From: Heterocephalus glaber | Taxonomy: Eukaryota; Chordata; Mammalia; Rodentia; Bathyergidae | Assembly (NCBI RefSeq): GCF_000247695.1 | Contig: NW_004624854.1 | Coordinates: forward strand, 4,410,129-4,474,128 | Direction of reading: 5' to 3' | Length of the DNA stretch: 64,000 nucleotides | Part shown: piece after piece, positions 58,370-64,000 of the stretch | Numbering within the stretch: the stretch's first letter is position 1 | Layout: every line of letters starts with the position of its first letter | Notes under the pieces: model-generated | Seen by the model: the letters and a program-made list of their open reading frames with translations, nothing else | Databases searched by the model: none | What the model was told of the DNA's origin: nothing | Translations under genes and position numbers: made by a program

Positions 58370-58550
58370 ATACATTCAGGAAGGAGGACATCCAGGCCTG
58401 CTTCAGAAAATGGCAAGAGCAATGGGATAAGTGTGTTCACAGCCAGGGGGAGGCTTTTAAGGGGGGTGAATGGCAGTGTGTCTTTTATGGTAATAACTAT
58501 TTAATATTAACATTCACCATATGTTTCCATCACAGTTTGTACATAGAGTC
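58370..58550 (+). mobile_element. Mariner transposase C-terminal remnant, sense arm
   Basis: The plus-strand frame carries KEDIQACFRKWQEQWDKCVH then SQGEAFKGGEW, the same C-terminal mariner segment found on the minus strand immediately to the left. The 3' UTR-like end follows to about 58550. Confidence 0.75.
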
Positions 58551-59099
58551 ATGAGACAGGTGAAGTACCTGGTCCCTAGATGTGAAAGGCCAGACTACTG
58601 AGCCCACAGAAGTAAATAACCACATGTCTGTACACCGGCAGTGAATTGCACTGGCCCAGCCCATGAACCCTGCATGTTCCTCATCCCTGCTGTGATGTTC
58701 CTCTGGGTCCTCTTACCCTCAGCCCCGCTCCTGACCCCTGCTCAGAGGTGTGGCAGTCCTGCAACCTGGACACATGGAGCTGCCCTGTGTGCTGCTGGTT
58801 CACTGGCCAGCACCAAGCATGCCAGGGCATTCGCAGAGAAGCTGACAATGTCCTTGGCCACATCCTAGAAATAGGGTCACAGGTCTTGTAGGGTCCTCTG
58901 GACTTTAGGGGAGGCTGCTGTCAAACTCCATTTGTTGAGGAATGAGGAGTTAGGGACAAAATCGATCTTGAAGATGCTGACCTCCCCTTCAACACAGAAT
59001 CACTTTCCTGGCTCTTCTCTGTGTAGGGGGCAGACAGGGCAGTATTCACTCATGCTTATGGTTAATGGAGAAACTTTATGCATGGAGACTTCCTTTGGC
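58551..59099. other. Unassigned sequence, possible decayed coding trace
   Basis: Between mariner and MT elements. On the minus strand, discontinuous frames such as GEVSIFKIDFVPNSSFLNKW and DVAKDIVSFSANALACLVLA look protein-like, but frameshifts and stops separate them and I recognise no family. Confidence 0.25.
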
Positions 59100-61316
59100 A
59101 CTTAGTTACTTTTCTCTCGTTGCTGAGACAAAATACCCAACACCCAGAGTTAAAGGGTAAAGGATTTATTTAGCTCACAGTTTGTGGAGGTTTCAGTCCA
59201 TGATCAGCTGGCTCCAAGGCAGGGGGCACATGGCAGAGAGGCAATAGCTCATGGCACCCACACGGTAGCAAAAGTAACAAGGGACCTTAACAGCCTCTTT
59301 CTTCCCCTTTTATCTTATTCAGACTACTTAGGGCTGGTAACTCACACTCTTATCCTGGTGCCCTTGGGCTTATCCCCATCATAAATCAATCACACACTCT
59401 AGATTCAGCCGCTGCTGAAAAAGCTTGAGGCTTTTGGAGGACACCCAAACACAAGCCATAACATTCCACCACTCACCCCCCAAAGACTCATGCATATCTT
59501 TTTAGGCAAAAAAAAAAGCATTTAGTCCATCTCCAAGACTTGCCAAAGTCCTAACAATTCCAGCACTACTGAAAAGTCCAAGTCCAAAGTCTCCTCTGAG
59601 ATTTAAGGCAAACTCTTAGCTGCGAGCCCCTGTACAAATGAAAAGAATGTTAAACATTTCCAACATTCAGTGGCACAAGATAGACATTCCAGGTCCAAAA
59701 GTTACCAACAGGAGATACAAAGGAATGGGACAAAAGCAAGTCCAAAACCCAGCAGGGCAAACATTAAATCTCATAGTCCTACTTCCAGCATCCCCTGCAA
59801 CCTGTGGCAATCTGTGAACTCCAAAGGACTTGGGTGGCTCCATGCAGACAGCACTTCTGGTGGTTGGAGCTCTCATAGCTTCTTTCTTGGGCTGGCTTTA
59901 CTCACTCCTTGCATGATCCACATTCCTAGCTTCTCCAAACTTCCAGAATCTCCACTGCACCTTTGGTTTCACTCACAGCTTTGCACACAGCTCTCTCAGG
60001 GGCCCCCTCCCTGGCCTCCCAGGCCTTCTTCTGAAATCTGGATGGAAGCCTTCCTGATCCCACAGCTCTTCCATTCTGCATGTACCTAAAACCAGCACCT
60101 CATGGATGCCAAGGTCTCCCACCAGCTGGGGCAGTAGCCAGATTTCCTTCTCTCTTGGCTGTAGGGGTCGAGTGCCTGGATTTCTGAGCACTCTGGATTC
60201 AATTCCAAGGAACAAATTCTCTAGGCTGTCACTGCCATTCTGGAACATGATCCTCTGGAACTTTCTTCTCAAAGCAAAGTCTTTCATTTTTGTCATTTTG
60301 AGGCTGCGAAGGGTGGGGTTCTGCTGCTTCTTATGATGCCCCCAGGTCATCTTTTCTATTCTCCTGTTCTTTCTCAGCCATTAAGATCTCCTCTGCTCTA
60401 CCATTGCAGTCCACAGCTTTACTGGGGCTTCCTTTCTGACCAAACTCAAAATGTTTTAAATCATTCTGCTGAGCTCTTTGCTCTTGGTTCTCAACATAAA
60501 TCTGGCTAAAACCCCGCAAGAGTGGCCATGCCACTGCCTCAACATTAGACTATCTTGAAATTCCTTCGGCCACATTAATTAGTCCGCTGCCTTTAATCTC
60601 AGTCTCAGCCAAAGTCTCTGGACATGAGCAAAATGCAGACAAACTTTCAGCCAAGGCATTCATCTGGGATCCAGCAGCCAATGCAGCCCTTCTTCCCAGA
60701 AGAAACCTCCTGAGGCTGGTCTTTACCAGCTTTCTGGTCTTCTGAGCTCTGAGCAGAATCTCCCATACTATACAGCCTAAGGCACTCCAGCTCTACTTAT
60801 TCAGCCAGCCTCTCTGAATTTTTCCTAACTCTTCCCCTTCCCACAAGCCAGCTCTAAGGGCTCCTAAACTGTATCTTCAGGTATAATCACAGCAACAACC
60901 CCACTTCTCTGGTATCAAATTCCTGTGTTAGTTACTTTTCTCTCATTGCTGAAACAAAATACCAGACACCCAAAGTTAAAGGAGGAGAGGTTTATTTAGC
61001 TCACAGTGTGTAGAGGTTTCTGTCCATAATCAGCTGGCTCCAAGGCAGAGGGGCATTGCAGAGGAGAAAGAGTTCATGACTCCCACACAGTAGCAGAAGC
61101 AACAAGGGACCTTAGCAGCATCTTTCTGTCCCTTTTATCCCATCCAGACTACTGGGATTAGGGCAGTGCCAAAACAATCGCTAATATGTAGTGGTTTAGT
61201 AATCACATGCCCTTAATCCCAGCATCACACATTCAAGATTCAGCCACCTCTGAAAAAGAAAGTCCCACCTCATCCACATAAGGCTTTAGGGAGACATCTA
61301 AACACAAGCCATAACA
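59100..61316 (-). mobile_element. Structurally complete MT-type MaLR retroelement, antisense
   Basis: Two LTRs flank a 1462-base internal region: 59100-59463 (the 3' LTR on the coding strand) and 60926-61316 (the 5' LTR). Both carry the MT order: TTAGTTACTTTTCTCTC, ACAAAATACC, TTTATTTAGCTCACAG, GAGGTTTC, and end in CAAGCCATAACA. Next to the 5' LTR the minus strand reads TGATACCAGAGAAGTGGGG, the usual MaLR/ERVL primer-site region. Next to the 3' LTR it reads GGGGGGTGAGTGGTGGAA, a polypurine tract. MaLRs are non-autonomous, and the internal region has no retroviral gag, protease or polymerase motif. No clear 5-base target duplication is seen. Confidence 0.8.
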
Positions 61317-62508
61317 ATCATTAATATTCAAAGTGAAGATTATGGAATTCCAGAAAGAAAAAACAACTCCCCCCCGCCCCTCTTAAAAGGCTCTGGCAAA
61401 TATAAAGCGTCCAGGCTTTCGAGATATGGCTTCACCATGGATATTTCAATGTTTTTAGAAATGTAAATGGCTTTCTTCTCTCTGGGCTCTTCCACGTCAG
61501 ACCATGTTCAGAGCAAATTGGTGCCTTGAAGAACCCTGATCTAGCACGGGAGACAATCCTGGGAGGTAGAGCAAAGCTGGGTAAACAAAGCCTCTCTGTT
61601 TATTCCAAATGCATTCTGCTACCCGGAGTACTCTACTCTGATTTTTATAAAAGCTCAAAAATGCAGGCCATCTAACCAGATAGAGTTTCTGGTACCAACC
61701 TCTGAGTCGAGGAGGTGCTGCAGACCTGTCCACCGCTGATCACTAAAGGCAGTGCTAGCAAGGACATGGCTTCTTTGGTCTTCCTTGGTCTTCCTTGGTC
61801 TATCTCAGACCAAGGTCTACTGGTTGGTCTTGCAAGCAGGAGAAAGTGATGGCTCTGTAGCAAAGTGCTCTGGAGGGCTGGTCTCCGAAAAGGGGACCCG
61901 CAGTCCAGCAGTTCTGCATATATATCTTGGAACTGTCATTTCCATTTGTAGTCTCTCAATAGAGAAGTCATCGAGTAGTTAAACTTTAATATTTCATATC
62001 CCAGCTGATCCAGTGCCCTCCCTCCTGTATGCTACACCAGGCTGTGGACACTGAATTTCTAACATGTCCTGAGGGAAGGTTACAGTGTCACCCAGGCCAC
62101 AGTGACTCCTACATGGGTTCATTTGACTTCAGCATAGTGCCATGTATCACAGTTCACCTGTGCCCCATACAGCAGCCAAGTTCATCTAAAGTTACATTTG
62201 CTGACATGGCTTTTCAGGAAGGAAATCAGCCCCCACACATTGATGAACACCACATATCAACCCTAGTGCAAGCTAGCTGAATGAGCTGTGCTGATGTTTT
62301 ACCTGCCTAGCACTCTGACACTTGCAGTGTTATATTACATTATCTTGTTTTAGCTAAACAGATTCTCAAACGTTGAGGAGTGAACTGTGGAAGCTACCAC
62401 CAAGCTCACAGGAATTAGCAGTCATACTAATAAGGCGAGCAGAGGTAAATTCGAAGATGGCAGCAGTGATATTCTTTGAGAGAACTTGGACTCAGCCACA
62501 TACAGATA

Positions 62509-62555
<47 letters not shown>

Positions 62556-63274
62556 AATACAGACAGTCTTATCCACCAGCTTTCAAACTTCCTCCTTTCA
62601 TAATGTTTTTGGTGTCTCAGGAGTTTTTTGTGACACCTCCAGCCAAAATTTTCCAAATATGCAGGAGTTTCATTTACTGAGTCTTTAGTTCCAAAGAATT
62701 TACTAATTACTCATTTCCTGACAGCTTAGTAAATCACTTGGAAAATGAATACACAAAATTTAAAAATAAATTTTATTTTATTCTCCAACACTAACACTTC
62801 AAACCTTGAAGCAAATTATACATACTACATTTTTTTAAATTCTCTTTTGTTTATAGAAGCAACCACAAACCTAGCACCGCAAAACACATATCACTGTTGA
62901 AAATGTGATTATGCTATGGAAAGTTGAAAATGTGAACTACTTTGTGCCAATGGTTTGTGTCATGTCCAGTGGACATTGAGTTTTGCTGTGTTTCACAGGA
63001 AAATTTAAAATACGTCACTGGGTTTGCTTCAGCCCCCTTGGAAAAGTGTCTGAGTCCAAGTCCAGGGCAGAAGATACACAAGATAAGTCTAGCACATTTT
63101 CTCATACAAAATGAGAGGTGGGAAAAAACTCCTAAAGACTGTTAGAGTCACATGAAAGGAATTCTGGAGGCAACTTAAAATTCTTGGCCAATGATGGGGC
63201 TATTTCAGCAAAGTAATTGTATTGTTTATGGATAAAACAAATCAACATAGTTAAATTCATGTATTAATAATAAT
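61317..63274. other. Unassigned sequence with microsatellite
   Basis: Unique-looking. Contains three tandem copies of a 10-mer near TTCCTTGGTC (61771-61800) followed by a hairpin (CCTTGGTCT at 61793-61801 and AGACCAAGG at 61807-61815), and the AAAT repeat at 62509-62556. No gene is supported. Confidence 0.45.
62509..62556. repeat. (AAAT)n microsatellite
   Basis: About twelve uninterrupted tetranucleotide units. Confidence 0.98.
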
Positions 63275-63288
63275 CTTTAAAAATTTGT

Positions 63289-63380
63289 TCTTTTTTGGGG
63301 GGGGTGTACCGAGGATCGAACTCGGGTCCTTGTGCTTGTGCAGCAGGTGGCGAAAACACTGAGCTAAATCCCCGGCATTG
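63289..63380 (-). mobile_element. ID SINE, antisense, with target duplication
   Basis: A T-run and G8 tract, then GTACCGAGGATCGAACTCGG, then CACTGAGCTAAATCCCCGGC. Flanked by CTTTAAAAATTTGT at 63275-63288 and 63381-63394. CpG-retaining boxes suggest a young copy. Confidence 0.96.
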
Positions 63381-63400
63381 CTTTAAAAATTTGTGTACAG

Positions 63401-63482
63401 GGCCAGGGATTTAGCTCAGTGGTTCCGGCACCTGCCTCGCAAGCACAAGGTCCCAAGTTCAATCCCCAGTACCAAAAAATAA
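63401..63482 (+). mobile_element. ID SINE, sense, with target duplication
   Basis: GGCCAGGGATTTAGCTCAGT, CACCTGCCTCGCAAGCACAA and CAAGTTCAATCCCCAGTACC, then a short A-rich tail. Flanked by AAAAATTTGTGTACAG at 63385-63400 and 63483-63498. Near-consensus for the local family. Confidence 0.97.
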
Positions 63483-63498
63483 AAAAAATTTGTGTACA

Positions 63499-63754
63499 GA
63501 TCACTTATACTGAAATACATTCAGGAAAATAAAATATATAAATAACTTAAAAGTCATTGTGTTAGACATATACATAAGCAATTATTTTTTCATTAAAATG
63601 ATGACTTGTTGGCATATTTTGGCATGGACAGGCCTTTCCAGAGAAAAAGTAGCCCCCAAAATCACAGAAGTAAAAATTAATAAATGTGACTACAAATTTT
63701 AAACTTTTGTAGCAAAATAAGCCCCACAAAACGTGTTGAAATATAACCAATTGG
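63499..63754. other. Unassigned sequence
   Basis: Short AT-rich unique-looking stretch between the ID pair and the tandem units at the edge. Confidence 0.45.
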
Positions 63755-64000
63755 AGTCACTCGGAAGATGCCGAATCAGCCCGCTACAGACAGGCTGGTC
63801 TGTGCACGCCCTACCGAGGTCCCCAGTCCCGCGGAAGACACCAAATCACCCCACTGCAGACAGGCAGCCACCTGATTCCACATTACAAAGGCGCAGAGGA
63901 CACTGGACCACCAGACCAAGGTACTGAGTCCCACTGTTCCCGGCCCAGAGGTAGGGGCTTCTGAGCTGTCGTCCCACTGCTCCTGGTCCAGAGGAAGGGG
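63755..64000. repeat. CpG-bearing tandem units, possible L1 5' UTR or LTR edge
   Basis: CGGAAGATGCCGAATCAGCC at 63762 recurs as CGGAAGACACCAAATCACCC at 63832 (period 70); the downstream ACAGACAGGC and GCAGACAGGC also correspond. CCACTGTTCCCGGCCCAGAG at 63931 recurs as CCACTGCTCCTGGTCCAGAG at 63974 (period 43). Composition changes abruptly from AT-rich to GC/CpG-rich at about 63755 and the feature is cut by the window end. The 64-codon frame here is a by-product. Confidence 0.55.

Noticed and set aside
59667..60350. Frames of 125 to 139 codons inside the MT element
   Set aside because: They lie in the non-coding internal region of a non-autonomous MaLR and show no gag, protease or polymerase motif.

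Overview
This window is non-coding nuclear DNA from a rodent. I find no protein-coding gene, functional RNA gene or CRISPR array that the sequence supports. The rodent call rests on the interspersed repeats: B1 (7SL-derived) SINEs, dimeric B1 plus ID-like SINEs, tRNA-Ala-like ID SINEs and MT-type MaLR LTRs. The ID family is a young variant (A box TAGCTCAGTGG, tail beginning CCAGTACC then A-rich). Together with B1-dID dimers it points away from mouse and rat. My best guess, at about 50 percent, is a beaver-like castorimorph or a squirrel-related lineage.

Layout. From 1 to 9.4 kb: a gapped antisense L1 3' end, a probable hAT remnant, MIR and L2 fragments, a MER5A-like copy, a longer hAT-type copy, and two L1 3' fragments arranged head to head. 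From 9.4 to 18 kb: mostly unique DNA with L2, MT LTR, B1, MIR and ID insertions, plus a short tandem array of YY1-like motifs near 16.4 kb. From 18.3 to 22.5 kb: one long, ancient sense-strand L1 whose body is split by an MLT1 LTR, B1-dID dimers and IDs. From 23 to 33 kb: LTR and ID insertions in unique DNA, with stretches that look like conserved non-coding elements. From 33.3 to 34.7 kb: a 5'-truncated L1 sits inside a MER5A-like element. From 36 to 46 kb: a TA-flanked Tigger-like MITE, MER5A, MIR, L2, B1, ID and a very short L1 insertion. From 46.4 to 51.2 kb: a long decayed L2-clade LINE split by an MLT1-type LTR (itself carrying an ID and another ERVL-type LTR) and by an MT LTR. From 57.4 to 61.3 kb: an L2 fragment, a mariner remnant in inverted arrangement and a structurally complete MT/MaLR element. 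The right edge holds two ID SINEs inserted at the same spot in opposite orientations, and then short CpG-bearing tandem repeats.

Nearly all longer open frames lie in repeats or in overlapping opposite-strand frames without family similarity. I saw no novel biological system. The observations most worth checking are the YY1-like array, the two head-to-head transposon remnants, the shared ID insertion site, the tandem units at the right edge, and candidate conserved elements including one with a perfect RFX X-box. Family names were assigned by eye from remembered consensus features; boundaries of old repeats are approximate.
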